The position numbers were made by a program, and so were the translations under genes. The notes below the pieces were generated by a model, which saw only the letters and a list, made by a program, of their open reading frames with translations, did not search any database and had not been told where the DNA came from. Shown piece after piece: positions 24,664 to 34,860 of a DNA stretch of 64,000 bases. The DNA is from Candidatus Iainarchaeum sp. (lineage in GTDB: Archaea > Iainarchaeota > Iainarchaeia > Iainarchaeales > JAXPJC01): assembly GCA_016187745.1 (NCBI GenBank), contig JACPJC010000006.1:115682-179681 (forward strand), written 5' to 3'. The first letter of the stretch is position 1; each line of letters opens with the position of its first letter.

Positions 24664-27600
24664 TTAATCGTTTTTCAGCACTTTTTGGAACCTTATCTGC
24701 TGCTTGGCGCCCCTTCCCCTGTGGCGCATGTAGAAAATGAATCCTATGAGCGCAAACAGGGGGAGCGCGGCAAGGGGAAGAAGCGGAATTTGCTGCTGAC
24801 CGTCCTGGAGGGAAAGGAGCAGCATTGCGCTGCCTGAAAGCGCTATCGATTTCAGGTAATTGGATTTTGCAATTTCCGATTTGGAGCTTTTCATGAGCTC
24901 AGGGATGCGCGAGTCCGCAAGCATTGCGCTGTTGAGCTTGGAGTTTGTTTTTGTATAGTTTGCAATTGCATCCTCCCTCAAGCGCCGCTCAGCATTCTCA
25001 AGCTCTGCGGAAATTGCTTCCGCCTCCTGCAGGCGGGTTTCAAATTCCGGGGAAATTCCCTCATAGCCTGAAAGCGCTTCTTCAAAGCCCTGGGATGTGC
25101 TCTTCTTGATGAATTCATTGAGGCTCGCGCCCAATTTAAGGGAATCCAGGCGCGTTATCTCAAGCAGGATTTTTTCAATCCTCTCCCTTGTTATCGGGGG
25201 GATATAATCAAGCCTGTTTATTATTCCTTGGGTGATTTCATTGAAATTCTCCGCAAGCCTTGAGGCGCGCGCCTTCAATCCGGTTTCGGAGAGCAGGGAG
25301 GAAAACCTGCTGATTTTTTCCGATATTGATTCTGTTTTCTGCATCAGCTGGCTTTTTATGGCATTTTCATACTCGTCTGTTTTTTCGGCAAGCGCATCCA
25401 ATGCGGATTTCGCATCGGCATAATTCCCGCCCATTATTGAGCTTTCAATTCTTGAGCTTAAATCAAGCGCGGCTTCCTTTAGCTGCAGGGAGTTGTAATC
25501 CCGGATCTTGAAGCGGAGCATGCGCTCAATCGCGCTGTTCGCCTTCTGCATAAGCGCGCTCTTGTCGTTTGAAAGGAGCATTGCAAGGTTCTTGCTGCTG
25601 CGCTCGTTCAGGAGCGCTTTTGCCCTGAACAATGCGCCCAATGCTGAATCGTAATCCGGAATGGATTTGCTTGTTTGCGCATCTTCCGCATACTGCCGGG
25701 CCTTCTGCACATTTGAATTTAGCGCGCCTGCCTGCTCCGCATATCCGAATGAAGTGAGCTTTGCAATTTCCCCTTCTGCCTCATTTACCTCATCGGAAAC
25801 CTGCGAGCTCAGCTGCGCGTACTGCGAAGATTGCTGCAGGAGCGTTTGTTCCCTTTCAAGCAGCTTTTCTGCTTCCTTCGCAATTGCACTTATTGAATTT
25901 ATGTGCCTGCTTTCAGTGAAATCCGAAGTGCTGCCAATTTCTGAAAGCTCTTCCGCAAGCGATGCCGAGTAACCAGCTATTTCCCCGCTTTCGGAACTTG
26001 CAAGCGATGAAAGCCTGCTTTGCAGCCCATCAATGACTCTTTGCCAATAATCCAGATAATTCCGCACTTCATAGGAAAAATAAAACTGCATTGATTGCTG
26101 CGGGTAAAGCTCTGGAACAACAAATGAAATTTTGCCCGCATCAATTATCTCAAATCCGATTTCCTTCCCGGAGGAATCAAAGAGCTCCCCGTTCCTTATT
26201 TCCCCTGCGGAAATTGCAATTGGGACTGCGACCCTTGTTTTGAGGATGGGAATTTCAAGGTTGTTTTTCATTGAAATCAGGAAATCATAGGCCGTTGCGT
26301 TCTCATCAATTTTCTCTGAATTCAGCAGCCCAACATTCGCATCAACCGGATTTGCAATGGAAAAATAAATTTCAATCTGCTGCCTATCGCGCGCGTTCTG
26401 CAGGATGAATTCTATTGAATTGCCGTTTACCGCGCTTTCAATTTGCCTGCTGTCGGAATAGACAAAAGCGTCGCTTATGGGGTAATTCCCCGCGGGCGAG
26501 GAAATTTTAAGCACCGGAAGGTCAGCATTAGCCTTTATCGTGATGGTGCGCCTCACTGCGGCCTTGCCAACATCAACAAACAGCAGCTTGTCTTCCTGTT
26601 CCGAACTTGCGGCAACCGCATTCACATCAAAAAGCGCAAGGGTTTTTCCCGGGGGAAGGGAAGAAAGCGCAAAAGAAATTTTTCCCTGCGAATATTCTGC
26701 CGAGATTATATTGGGGGCTGCGTATGCAAGCCTCAGGCCTGAAAGGCCCTCAAGGGGGATTTCAAACTTGATTTCATCGTAAAGCGCCTCATTGAGGGGA
26801 TTTTCAAATGAAATTCGCAATTGCGAGGCGTACAGGGAATCAAGTAGCGGAACTTCCCCTGCAATGAGCTCCTTTGCGTAGGAGTTCCGGAGGTATTTTG
26901 AAATTGCATCCTTGAGAAGGGAGCGCAGTTCCGCCGAAAATTCTTCAAGGTTTGCATTCAGCTCGGGCGCGAGCGGCATTACCGCTGGCAGGTCAATCTC
27001 ATTCTCAGGGAAGAATTTCCGGAATGAGGAGAACTTTGAATTTATTTTGCCCATTTCCGAATCTGAAACAAATCCTGCGTAATTTGAATTGGCGCCTTTT
27101 ATGGCCTCAATTATCCTGCCTGTTTCTGAGAATTTCCCTGAAATTTCCTGAATTTCCGGATTGTTGGAGAGATAGGCATAGGCATCCTGCTTCAATTGGG
27201 TGCAGGCCTGCAGAAGCTGCTCAGGATTCTCGCTTTCCGGGAGAAGGGCCTGCAGCTTGAAGAACCTTGGCTGGAAGTCCTTCAGTTCTTCCGCGCCTTC
27301 AGAGAATAATCTTTGCAGATAGCCCGCGCAATTGCGCAGCCCATTCTCATTTGCCTCCTCGAACTCCGCAAAATCGGTTTTTGCGCCAGCATAGGAATTG
27401 TACATTTCAATAACCGGCTTGCATGCAATGAGCTTCTGCCTTTGGGAGTTTGAGTCAAGGTAGCCTGCAATATTGTATGCGAGCCTTGCCCTGAGGTCTG
27501 AAAGCTTACTGCTCTCAATATCAATATTCAGGCCCTCCCTTATTGCATTTATGCGCGAATCGCAAAGCACTTCCAAACCCTGCAGCACCTCGCTGCTGAA

Positions 27601-28908
27601 ATAATCAAGCCCTGAATTCAGGTGCTTAATTCCGCCGAGAATTCCCTTGAGCCCTGAAACGCTTTCCCCTGAAGAGGCTTTTCCAAGAGCCTCCAGCTCC
27701 AAAAGGGAATTGAATTTCTGCGATAATTCATACAGCTTTCCTGAGCTTGCCTCCTTGAAAAGCGCGATGTCGCTGATGCTCTGGGTCTGCGTTGCAATCT
27801 CGCTCTTCTGGCCAAGGAGCGCATACAATCCCGAAAGGAAATTGGAATCAAACGGGGAATATGCCTCGGAATCAATATCCGCAATCCTTGAGTTTGAGGA
27901 TGCAAGGAGCTTCTGTATTTCCTGCTTCAGCGATGCGCTTCTTTGCGAGAGGGAATCCCTTGCCCAGTAATCCTTGCGCATCAGCTCCGCAAATTCCTTC
28001 GCGACTGAATTTTCAGCCCCGGAAAAGTCATTGAAGAAATTCAGCACCTCAAATGCCGGAAACTTCAAAAGCGCATTGAGGGAGGGGTCGACCTTGCTCC
28101 GCATCGTAATGTAATTTATAATTCCCGAAATCGCATCCGTTATGAGCGGAATATAAAATTTGTTCTTTTCATTTTTTGCTGCTTCCTTGAGGAGCGGCCC
28201 GTCATAGTAGGAGATGAAATCCCATATGTTTGATTCTTTTGTTGTTATTTTGCTGAATCCGTATGCATCCGCAAGCCTGTTGAAGGCATTTAGGCGTGAA
28301 AAATAGAATTTCACATAGCTTTCCGGGAATTTTTCATTTGCGCTTGACTGTATTGCCTCTGGGTTTTTCAGCTCATTGAGGTTGTTGTTAAGCAGTATGT
28401 AGAACGTGTAGAGCTCCTCCTCCTTTATTTTCCTGATCTCCTGCCTTTCCAAATCTGCCGCTTCCAGAAGAAGGATTTCAAAGCTTGCAGTGTTTGCAAA
28501 TTCAGCGCTCCTGAATTCCTCATTCAAGTTGCTGTTCAGTTCGTTCACATTCCTCGGAAGGAGCGCAAGATCCGAATCCGAGGCGCAGAGCTGGTAAATC
28601 CTTTTTATGTTCGCAATCGCGCGGTTGTGGAAAAGCCACGCCCTTGCAAGGTAATTTTTGTAGAGGTTCAGTTTTTGGGAAGTGGATGCTGAGAACTGCG
28701 CATCGGGGAAATTGAAGAGGCCTGCATTGACCTGCTGGAAGCAGGCTTCCTGCGTTTCGCATTTCGGGATTGAGGTTTTTGAGTGCGAGGCTAGCTGCAG
28801 GCACTGCTCCCTTTGTTCCGGGGCAAGCTTCTGCTGCAGGCAGCCCGAAGTGAGAATAAGAAATGCGAGCAGAAGCGCGAGAATTGCGAAAATTTTTTTG
28901 TTCGGCAA
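24664..28908 (-). CDS. Giant surface lipoprotein with coiled coils, 1,414 residues
   Basis: The N-terminus IFAILALLLAFLILTSGC is a lipoprotein signal with lipobox TSGC (Cys about residue 23). About 700 largely helical residues follow with scattered cysteines, then a beta-rich section (about 700-960), then long coiled-coil stretches (about 960-1340), and a C-terminal helix PLLPLAALPLFALIGFIFYM with a basic cytoplasmic tail. A protein both lipidated and C-terminally anchored would loop across the surface. No family recognised. The start is TTG at 28908; no ATG lies nearby in frame before the signal peptide. G+C-rich codons match its neighbours. Confidence 0.85.
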   Translation of the reverse strand: MPNKKIFAILALLLAFLILTSGCLQQKLAPEQREQCLQLASHSKTSIPKCETQEACFQQVNAGLFNFPDAQFSASTSQKLNLYKNYLARAWLFHNRAIANIKRIYQLCASDSDLALLPRNVNELNSNLNEEFRSAEFANTASFEILLLEAADLERQEIRKIKEEELYTFYILLNNNLNELKNPEAIQSSANEKFPESYVKFYFSRLNAFNRLADAYGFSKITTKESNIWDFISYYDGPLLKEAAKNEKNKFYIPLITDAISGIINYITMRSKVDPSLNALLKFPAFEVLNFFNDFSGAENSVAKEFAELMRKDYWARDSLSQRSASLKQEIQKLLASSNSRIADIDSEAYSPFDSNFLSGLYALLGQKSEIATQTQSISDIALFKEASSGKLYELSQKFNSLLELEALGKASSGESVSGLKGILGGIKHLNSGLDYFSSEVLQGLEVLCDSRINAIREGLNIDIESSKLSDLRARLAYNIAGYLDSNSQRQKLIACKPVIEMYNSYAGAKTDFAEFEEANENGLRNCAGYLQRLFSEGAEELKDFQPRFFKLQALLPESENPEQLLQACTQLKQDAYAYLSNNPEIQEISGKFSETGRIIEAIKGANSNYAGFVSDSEMGKINSKFSSFRKFFPENEIDLPAVMPLAPELNANLEEFSAELRSLLKDAISKYLRNSYAKELIAGEVPLLDSLYASQLRISFENPLNEALYDEIKFEIPLEGLSGLRLAYAAPNIISAEYSQGKISFALSSLPPGKTLALFDVNAVAASSEQEDKLLFVDVGKAAVRRTITIKANADLPVLKISSPAGNYPISDAFVYSDSRQIESAVNGNSIEFILQNARDRQQIEIYFSIANPVDANVGLLNSEKIDENATAYDFLISMKNNLEIPILKTRVAVPIAISAGEIRNGELFDSSGKEIGFEIIDAGKISFVVPELYPQQSMQFYFSYEVRNYLDYWQRVIDGLQSRLSSLASSESGEIAGYSASLAEELSEIGSTSDFTESRHINSISAIAKEAEKLLEREQTLLQQSSQYAQLSSQVSDEVNEAEGEIAKLTSFGYAEQAGALNSNVQKARQYAEDAQTSKSIPDYDSALGALFRAKALLNERSSKNLAMLLSNDKSALMQKANSAIERMLRFKIRDYNSLQLKEAALDLSSRIESSIMGGNYADAKSALDALAEKTDEYENAIKSQLMQKTESISEKISRFSSLLSETGLKARASRLAENFNEITQGIINRLDYIPPITRERIEKILLEITRLDSLKLGASLNEFIKKSTSQGFEEALSGYEGISPEFETRLQEAEAISAELENAERRLREDAIANYTKTNSKLNSAMLADSRIPELMKSSKSEIAKSNYLKSIALSGSAMLLLSLQDGQQQIPLLPLAALPLFALIGFIFYMRHRGRGAKQQIRFQKVLKND

Positions 28909-28985
28909 GCTTGTCCCACAAATTCCTGCACCGAAGGATTTATAATTATTTCGTTGATTGTCGTATAGATATAAGGTGTGTTTTT

Positions 28986-29246
28986 GTGGGAATTTATTTC
29001 ATTGAGCACGCGGAAAGGCGCTTTATCGAGCGCAATATCCCGGTCAATAAAATCAGGAAGATGCTGGATGAAGGAATTACAATTGATGATATTGGAGAAA
29101 AAGCCGGCAGAAAGATATGTATTTATAAGGAAGGGAACAGTTATTTTACCGTAGTTTTCCAGCCGTGCGGGGAGCATAAGTTCATAATTACCGGCTATCC
29201 ATCAAAGGAATGGGAAAAGAAAATATGCAGGGAGATTAAAAGATGA
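28986..29246 (+). CDS. DUF4258-type toxin-like protein
   Basis: 86 residues from a GTG at 28986, with a TATA-like TTTATAATTATT about 40 bases upstream and GGTG just before. The sequence YFIEHAERRFIERNI..KIRKMLDEG and the ending HKFIITGYPS match DUF4258, a RelE-like small fold usually paired with zinc-finger antitoxins. The next gene, a YgiT-type zinc finger, overlaps it (ATGA), the standard toxin-first order of MqsRA-like pairs. Probable ribonuclease toxin by association; catalytic residues cannot be assigned from sequence alone. Confidence 0.75.
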   Translation: MGIYFIEHAERRFIERNIPVNKIRKMLDEGITIDDIGEKAGRKICIYKEGNSYFTVVFQPCGEHKFIITGYPSKEWEKKICREIKR

Positions 29247-29458
29247 AATGCATCAAGTGCAACGGCAGCACAAAAATTGTTGAGACGGGAAGGGTTTTTT
29301 TTGGCAAGGTTGTGGTTAGCCCGGTCAGGGCTGAAAAATGCCTGAAGTGCGGGGAAGAATACTTGGATGAAAAAGAATATGAGAGTGTAAGGAAAAAATT
29401 GGAAAAAATTAAAGTCTGCACGCCGGAATTCCAAAAAATCCAATTGCTAGTTGTTTAA
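29243..29458 (+). CDS. YgiT/MqsA-type zinc-finger antitoxin
   Basis: 71 residues with two CxxC knuckles: MKCIKC at the start and EKCLKCGEEYLD near residue 33, with the connecting V-rich strand typical of YgiT-type zinc fingers. Those proteins usually go on to a helix-turn-helix; here only a short helix and tail follow, so any DNA-binding domain is missing and autoregulation may differ. Overlaps the toxin stop by four bases. Confidence 0.75.
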   Translation: MKCIKCNGSTKIVETGRVFFGKVVVSPVRAEKCLKCGEEYLDEKEYESVRKKLEKIKVCTPEFQKIQLLVV

Positions 29459-29459
29459 T

Positions 29460-30083
29460 ATGCGCAGAACTTTGTCTGTTGTTGTTTTGCTTGCGTTCTT
29501 TATTGTATTCTTATCAACAGGCGCTTTTGCGCAGAACAAGGCAGTTGCAAAATATGCCATTGATGTTGCGCAGTTTTCCGATACCCTGAGGATAACGCTT
29601 GATGCGCTTGTGGGGGAGAACGATTCAATAATAATACTGGGCGCGGAAAACAGGTCCTCATATGCAATTTACGACACTGGAATAATCGAGGAATTCCCTA
29701 AAGAGATTGTTTCAAGTGCGGGCGGGATTTCCAGCGCTCACAAATTCGCTGTGCTGCAGGAGGAGCCCGCAATAATTGAATGGGTTATTCCTTCCCTTAT
29801 GCCAGGGGAGAAGGTTGAATTCGCATATGAACTTAAAATTAGGGTTGATGAGAACGCGCTCAAAAGCATTTCAACCTACCCGAAAATGGGCAGAATCACC
29901 AAAAGCGCAGTTCCCAATATTTTTTCCCCGCTGAGGAGCAATTTCACGACAGCATTTGCTGCGCTTAAGGAAACGGACCCGCAGGCGGCAGCTGCGGTAA
30001 TTGCGGTATTTGCCATATTGTTCGCACTGGCACACATGCATAATCCGAAAGGGAAGGGAAGGCGCAAACAGAAATTCTTTTAA
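29460..30083 (+). CDS. Anchored surface protein, about 207 residues
   Basis: Signal peptide RRTLSVVVLLAFFIVFLS followed by TGAFAQ, a predicted extracellular beta-sandwich (YAIDVAQFSDTLRITLDALV, PGEKVEFAYELKIRV) and a C-terminal helix (AAAVIAVFAILFALAHM) with a basic tail. The middle looks like the domain that detects or stabilises a partner in other archaeal surface proteins, but I do not recognise it. The ATG at 29460 follows the antitoxin stop by one base, so it may be transcribed with the pair; there is no reason to link the functions. Confidence 0.7.
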   Translation: MRRTLSVVVLLAFFIVFLSTGAFAQNKAVAKYAIDVAQFSDTLRITLDALVGENDSIIILGAENRSSYAIYDTGIIEEFPKEIVSSAGGISSAHKFAVLQEEPAIIEWVIPSLMPGEKVEFAYELKIRVDENALKSISTYPKMGRITKSAVPNIFSPLRSNFTTAFAALKETDPQAAAAVIAVFAILFALAHMHNPKGKGRRKQKFF

Positions 30084-30127
30084 ATGCGTTAGGATGTAAT
30101 TAATCAGGAATTTGGAGTTGGAAAATA

Positions 30128-33007
30128 TTGCACAACAAAGATAGCAGATTCCCATTATTTTGCTTGCTGGTTGCGCTGTTTGCAATTGTTCTATTCCAGG
30201 GCGTTTCCGCTGTTTATTCCTGGAACCTGCAGTCAAGCACTGGAACTGCAACGGCATGGAGCAACCACAAATACTTGGCAAGGGCCGATGAGAATACGCT
30301 CTATGCAATATTTGTAAGCGACAACAATGTTTATTTCACCCGCTCAACAAATGACGGGATTGACTGGAATGCGCCTGTACTGATCAGTACACTAAAGAAG
30401 GGGGTTAGGGAGCCTTCTGTTAATCCCTCAATTTTGCTGGATTCAAGCAATGTGCTGCATGTTGTGTGGCAGGACTGGTATTACAGTGACCAAAGTAAAA
30501 ATTGGGAGATTTTCTACAGGAGCTGCGACACAGCGCTTGCTGATTGCACCAATGCAGGCAACTGGAGCGCAATAACAGACATAAGCAATGATGCTGCTGA
30601 AAATAATTATCCGCTGATGGCAATTGATTCAGGCAATGCCAAGCATGTGATATGGCAGCAGAATAGGGAAATTTATTACACAAAGTGCTCATCAAACTGC
30701 AATGTTGCGGGCAATTGGAGCGCTGCGGTAAATGTGAGCAATACGGCAACAGAATCATACAATCCCTCAATAGTTGTAACATCCGACAGGAACGTTGGGA
30801 TTGTCTGGGAAGAAGTGACAACTCCTGAAGAGATTTATTACAAGACCTGCGCCTCTGCAACAGCAGATTGCTCAAGCTTCTCTAACTGGAGCGCTGCGGT
30901 AAATGTGAGCAATGATGCAAACGAATCCTTCTACGCAAGGGCCGTTGTTGATTCCGCGGACAGGACGCATATTGTATGGAGCGAAACCGGCGATGATTTC
31001 TCTAGCTCTTATACGCTTTACAAATCCTGCGCGGGCGCCTGCGGAAACGCAGCAAAATGGAAAAACAAGGCGCTGGTGAGCGACTGGAACTCCGGGAAAT
31101 TGAATGAGGATGCGTTTATCATTACGGATTCCAGCAACAGGGCGCACATATTCTGGCTTGAGACTGCAAATGGCATTGGGAACATAAGATACAGGACAAG
31201 AACTTCTGCAGGCACTTGGGGCGCAATAACAGAGCTTACAAATGATTTGAGCATTGGCTATTTGGGAATCACATGCAATTACGCTGATTTCAATCCTGCT
31301 GCGAATTACGAGAAGCTTGATTGCGTGTGGACAAACAAATCAAACAGCAAGCTAGTGTATTTTGCAATAACAAAGGAGCCTGTTCCGATAAGCGTTCCGG
31401 GCGACCAGGGAAAGCTGCTGCCAACGCATACATATCTGACAGTAAATCCCACAAACCTTTCAAGCGCAACCCCGGCAGGCGCAAACACCATAACCGTAAC
31501 TGAATTCAGCATTTACTCCCCCTATACATTCGGTGCCGGAACCCTGCTCCCGTGGTATTACGTAATCAACAGCACCCTTAACAACTACACATTCACAATA
31601 CGGCTTGTTGTTTCATATTTGGACAGGGACAATGACGGCTATGAGGACATAACAGGAAGGGATGAGAATACGCTTGCGGTTGCGTATTGGGACAATGGCC
31701 AATGGACAACAGTAAGCGGCTCTGTGAACCAAACAAACAACTATATCCTTATAACAACAGACCATTTCTCAACATTTTCGCTGGTTTCGCTTGACAATCC
31801 TGAGCCGCAGCTGGCTGTTGCAACCCTGAGTGTCACTCCAAAGAAGAAAAATATCAGGGAGGACAGTAAATTTGATTTTGTTGTGCATGTTACGGGCGCC
31901 GGGGATTTGAGTGCATTTGCAAACGCAACAAGCGCAACATTCAGCAATGGCGCTTATGCGCTTACTGGAATAAATTATGATGCTGCAAATAACCAGCTTG
32001 ACATGAAGATTGATGCGGGAGTACTGGAAGAAAACATTTATGAATTTGAGCTGCTCTCAATAGATGGCACAAAGTTCAGCACAAATCTGGATTCTGCAAC
32101 AGTCTTCAGGCCAGGGCCTGGCCTTTCCTCTGCAAAAAAAAAACTAATTTCCCCGGGGATAACCCCTGATATGCTGTTCTACCCCTTCAAAAGGCTCTTT
32201 GAGAACTTGGACCTTCTTTTCACATTTGAAAAGGCGCAAAGGATAGAGAAGCATGCGCACTATGCGGAACTCAGGCTGAGCGAGGCTGTTGCCATGGTCG
32301 AGGCGGATAAGCCCGAATATGTCGATGCCCTGCTTGAGCAGTACGTATATAACATGTCCGCATCAAACAAGGAGTTCAAGGAGGTTGAGGATCTCGCAGA
32401 CATGTATCCGGATCTGAGCGAGCTGCTTGCTGAAGCAACTGCAATACATTTGCGTGTCATTGGGGAAGTTTCAGGAAATGTTTCCAAAGCAGCACAGGAC
32501 ACATTGGATAGGGTTGAGGACATCTCATCAATCGGGCATGAGCAGGCGGTAAAAACCCTTGCAAAAGAAAATCCTGCAAAGGCCGCGGATATTGTAATAG
32601 GCGCCGGCATTGATGCCCTTGACAAGGCAGTTTCTGCCACCGGAGAGATGAAAGAGGGCGAGGCCAAAAAGAACATTGAATCATTTGAGAGGCATCTGCA
32701 AACAGCGGGTGAAATAATCCAGGCCGCAGGAGAATCCGGGAAGGAAACAACAAGTGCAGAGAGGGCAATTGCTGTTGTGGCAGCAGAGAGCATTGAAAAG
32801 CTGCTTCAGATACATGATGAAAGTTCCTCTGGCACAACAAGGGAAGCGGCGGAAAACGCAATAATAAACGCGCTTGAAGAGCACAGCAGGGCTGTTACTG
32901 CACTTGAGGACAAGAGCGAAGAGGCAAAGGAGAAATCAGCAATCCCAAGCGAGATTAGGGAAAAAATTGAAAGGATAAAAGAAGAAGTGGGAAATAGGGC
33001 AAAATAG
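30128..33007 (+). CDS. Large secreted BNR-propeller protein with helical tail
   Basis: 959 residues from a TTG start preceded by GGAGTTGG. Signal peptide FCLLVALFAIVLFQGVSA. Residues 30-430 hold repeated propeller blades of sialidase/BNR type: VYFTRSTNDGIDWNAPVLIS, HVVWQD, IYYTKCSS, GNWSAAVNVSN (twice). A beta-domain with PTNLSSATPAG and VAYWDNGQWTTVSG follows, then a DUF5667-like region (PFKRLFENLDLLFTFEKAQR) and a long Glu/Ala-rich helical tail to the end. BNR repeats do not prove sialidase activity; Arg/Asp-box catalytic residues are not evident. No C-terminal anchor is seen. Confidence 0.82.
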   Translation: MHNKDSRFPLFCLLVALFAIVLFQGVSAVYSWNLQSSTGTATAWSNHKYLARADENTLYAIFVSDNNVYFTRSTNDGIDWNAPVLISTLKKGVREPSVNPSILLDSSNVLHVVWQDWYYSDQSKNWEIFYRSCDTALADCTNAGNWSAITDISNDAAENNYPLMAIDSGNAKHVIWQQNREIYYTKCSSNCNVAGNWSAAVNVSNTATESYNPSIVVTSDRNVGIVWEEVTTPEEIYYKTCASATADCSSFSNWSAAVNVSNDANESFYARAVVDSADRTHIVWSETGDDFSSSYTLYKSCAGACGNAAKWKNKALVSDWNSGKLNEDAFIITDSSNRAHIFWLETANGIGNIRYRTRTSAGTWGAITELTNDLSIGYLGITCNYADFNPAANYEKLDCVWTNKSNSKLVYFAITKEPVPISVPGDQGKLLPTHTYLTVNPTNLSSATPAGANTITVTEFSIYSPYTFGAGTLLPWYYVINSTLNNYTFTIRLVVSYLDRDNDGYEDITGRDENTLAVAYWDNGQWTTVSGSVNQTNNYILITTDHFSTFSLVSLDNPEPQLAVATLSVTPKKKNIREDSKFDFVVHVTGAGDLSAFANATSATFSNGAYALTGINYDAANNQLDMKIDAGVLEENIYEFELLSIDGTKFSTNLDSATVFRPGPGLSSAKKKLISPGITPDMLFYPFKRLFENLDLLFTFEKAQRIEKHAHYAELRLSEAVAMVEADKPEYVDALLEQYVYNMSASNKEFKEVEDLADMYPDLSELLAEATAIHLRVIGEVSGNVSKAAQDTLDRVEDISSIGHEQAVKTLAKENPAKAADIVIGAGIDALDKAVSATGEMKEGEAKKNIESFERHLQTAGEIIQAAGESGKETTSAERAIAVVAAESIEKLLQIHDESSSGTTREAAENAIINALEEHSRAVTALEDKSEEAKEKSAIPSEIREKIERIKEEVGNRAK

Positions 33008-33042
33008 GAAAGAAATTAAGATTATCCTGTAATAGTGTAAAT

Positions 33043-33633
33043 ATGCTTTCTGCTGCAGACGGCAAGGAATTTGTGAGAGTTGCGCGGAAGAGCGTTGCAT
33101 ATTATCTGCATACTGGCGCACTGCTTAAAGAGGCAAGCCCTGATGCACGCTATAATGAGAAGCGCGGTGTTTTTGTAACGCTGCATTCCTTTCCTGAAAG
33201 GGAATTGCGCGGGTGCATTGGATACCCTGAACCCGTTGCTCCTCTTTGGCGCGCAATAATCGAGAATGCGGTGAATGCTGCATTTTCTGACCCGAGGTTT
33301 GCGCCATTGCAGGCGAATGAGCTTGAGAAAATCATAATTGAGGTTTCAGTGCTTACAAAGCCAGTTGCAATGCGCTGTGAGAGGAATGTGCTCCCAAAAA
33401 AAATAAAAATCGGGAAGGACGGGCTGATTATAAGGAAGGGCTTTAATTCCGGATTGCTGCTTCCCCAAGTGGCAAGCGAATTGAAATGGAATTCAGAGCA
33501 GTTCCTGTGCGCGCTCTGCGGAAAGGCAGGATTGAATGAAAGCGCGTGGAAGGATGAGAAGGCGGAAATATGCACATTCCAATCGCAGATATTTGCAGAG
33601 GAAAGGCCTAATGGGAGGATTATAAAATATTAA
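33043..33633 (+). CDS. AMMECR1-domain protein
   Basis: 196 residues matching the AMMECR1 family: GVFVTLHSFPERELRGCIGY contains the invariant LRGCIG, followed by PLWRAIIENAVNAAFSDPRF and the family segment EVSVLTKP, then KDGLIIRKGFNSGLLLPQVA. The family is universal in archaea and eukaryotes, with no settled biochemical role. Soluble and cytoplasmic. It starts 35 bases after the BNR gene. Confidence 0.92.
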   Translation: MLSAADGKEFVRVARKSVAYYLHTGALLKEASPDARYNEKRGVFVTLHSFPERELRGCIGYPEPVAPLWRAIIENAVNAAFSDPRFAPLQANELEKIIIEVSVLTKPVAMRCERNVLPKKIKIGKDGLIIRKGFNSGLLLPQVASELKWNSEQFLCALCGKAGLNESAWKDEKAEICTFQSQIFAEERPNGRIIKY

Positions 33634-33643
33634 TGATTTTATT

Positions 33644-34768
33644 TCAGCCAAGCATTGACTGCCCCTTCGACCATCTCTCGGATATTTCGCTTGCGGACAA
33701 GGCCCTGTTGTGCACTGCAAGCTCATCAACCTTGCCGTCGAAATTTGTTGAGGTTCCGCCTCCGCCGGAGCCGATGTAAAGGTTCTTGGTCAGCGCGGGG
33801 TTTATTGGGCCTGTGTAAGCCTGTGCCGTTCCTTCAGCGCCATCAACATAAATTCTGATATAGTTGCCATCATAAGTGCCAACAATATAGCTCCACTTTC
33901 CAATATAAGTGGAAGAGGGGAACTGCTTGTACGCGCTGCTCAGGTTGTTTTCAACGCTGAATCTTATTTTCTCAGGCCCGAACCACACCCCATAGCCCTC
34001 AAACAGCCCGCCGAGGAATTTGCCAACGGGGGACCTATCTTGGACTATGGCATCAGGATTTATCCATGCCTCAACCGTGATTTTATCCGTAATGTTAAGG
34101 CTTGCGCCATTGCCGCAATCGGCCTGGCTATATAGATTGCCACCAGGATCAGAAATGAATTCCAGACCGCCGCCAAATGCCCCGCTGACCCAGAATACAT
34201 TAGCAGGATTCCATAGCAGGCAGTCATTGTGATTTGAAGTTGCATCAAACAGATTATCCCCCGAGCCCTCATTGAAGTGCCATAATGCAACCGTATTCGC
34301 ATCAGGCTGCATTAGTTCAGTTCCTGCAGCCCTCTGGCTTGCCTTCCCCACACATGTGATTTTCTCATAATGCCTTCCATACCTGCCCCGCTTATAGCTT
34401 ACTGTTATTTCCCCCTTGTACGTGTCTCCTGCCTTTTTTGTTGTCTGGCCTGAAACCTTGAAGAAATTCCCTTCCAGGACTGTGTTTGCGCTTATTGCCC
34501 CCTGCCCTGAGAAATCCCCGCTGAAGCTTGCTTCAAGCTCTGTTATCCTATAGCCTGTGCCATTTGCGAGATATAGCGAGAAATAGCCGTTGTGGTCCAT
34601 TGTATGGTCATTATATGCGAGAAACTGCGAGCCCGTGCAATATTCTGCGCTTGGCGCATTCAATATGCCCATAAAAACAAGCACTCCAACCACTATCGCT
34701 ATTATGACCAATGCAAAGCCATAGGTTGTTAAGTATTCCAGGGCCGCCTGCCCTTTGTTTTTGCGCAT
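33644..34768 (-). CDS. Pilin-headed surface protein with one LamG module
   Basis: 374 residues. Class III signal MRKNKG|QAALEYLTTYGF, hydrophobic helix, then the pilin head (CTGSQFLAYNDHTMDHNGYF, VSYKRGRYGRHYEKITCVG) shared with the genes at 7169, 51666 and 53567. Residues 158-370 are one LamG module, opening VALWHFNEGSGDNLFD and ending DGKVDELAVHNRALSASE. Likely a minor pilus subunit or surface adhesin carrying a ligand-binding tip. A minus-strand TATA-like TTAATATAG about 25-33 bases upstream supports a leaderless ATG. Confidence 0.9.
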   Translation of the reverse strand: MRKNKGQAALEYLTTYGFALVIIAIVVGVLVFMGILNAPSAEYCTGSQFLAYNDHTMDHNGYFSLYLANGTGYRITELEASFSGDFSGQGAISANTVLEGNFFKVSGQTTKKAGDTYKGEITVSYKRGRYGRHYEKITCVGKASQRAAGTELMQPDANTVALWHFNEGSGDNLFDATSNHNDCLLWNPANVFWVSGAFGGGLEFISDPGGNLYSQADCGNGASLNITDKITVEAWINPDAIVQDRSPVGKFLGGLFEGYGVWFGPEKIRFSVENNLSSAYKQFPSSTYIGKWSYIVGTYDGNYIRIYVDGAEGTAQAYTGPINPALTKNLYIGSGGGGTSTNFDGKVDELAVHNRALSASEISERWSKGQSMLG

Positions 34769-34860
34769 TTGCGGAATATATGGAAATTGGGCTATATTAA
34801 GATATTGATGCTGCCGGCAGGGGAAAATAATTTAATGCCCGTAGCTTTAATGTGATGCAG

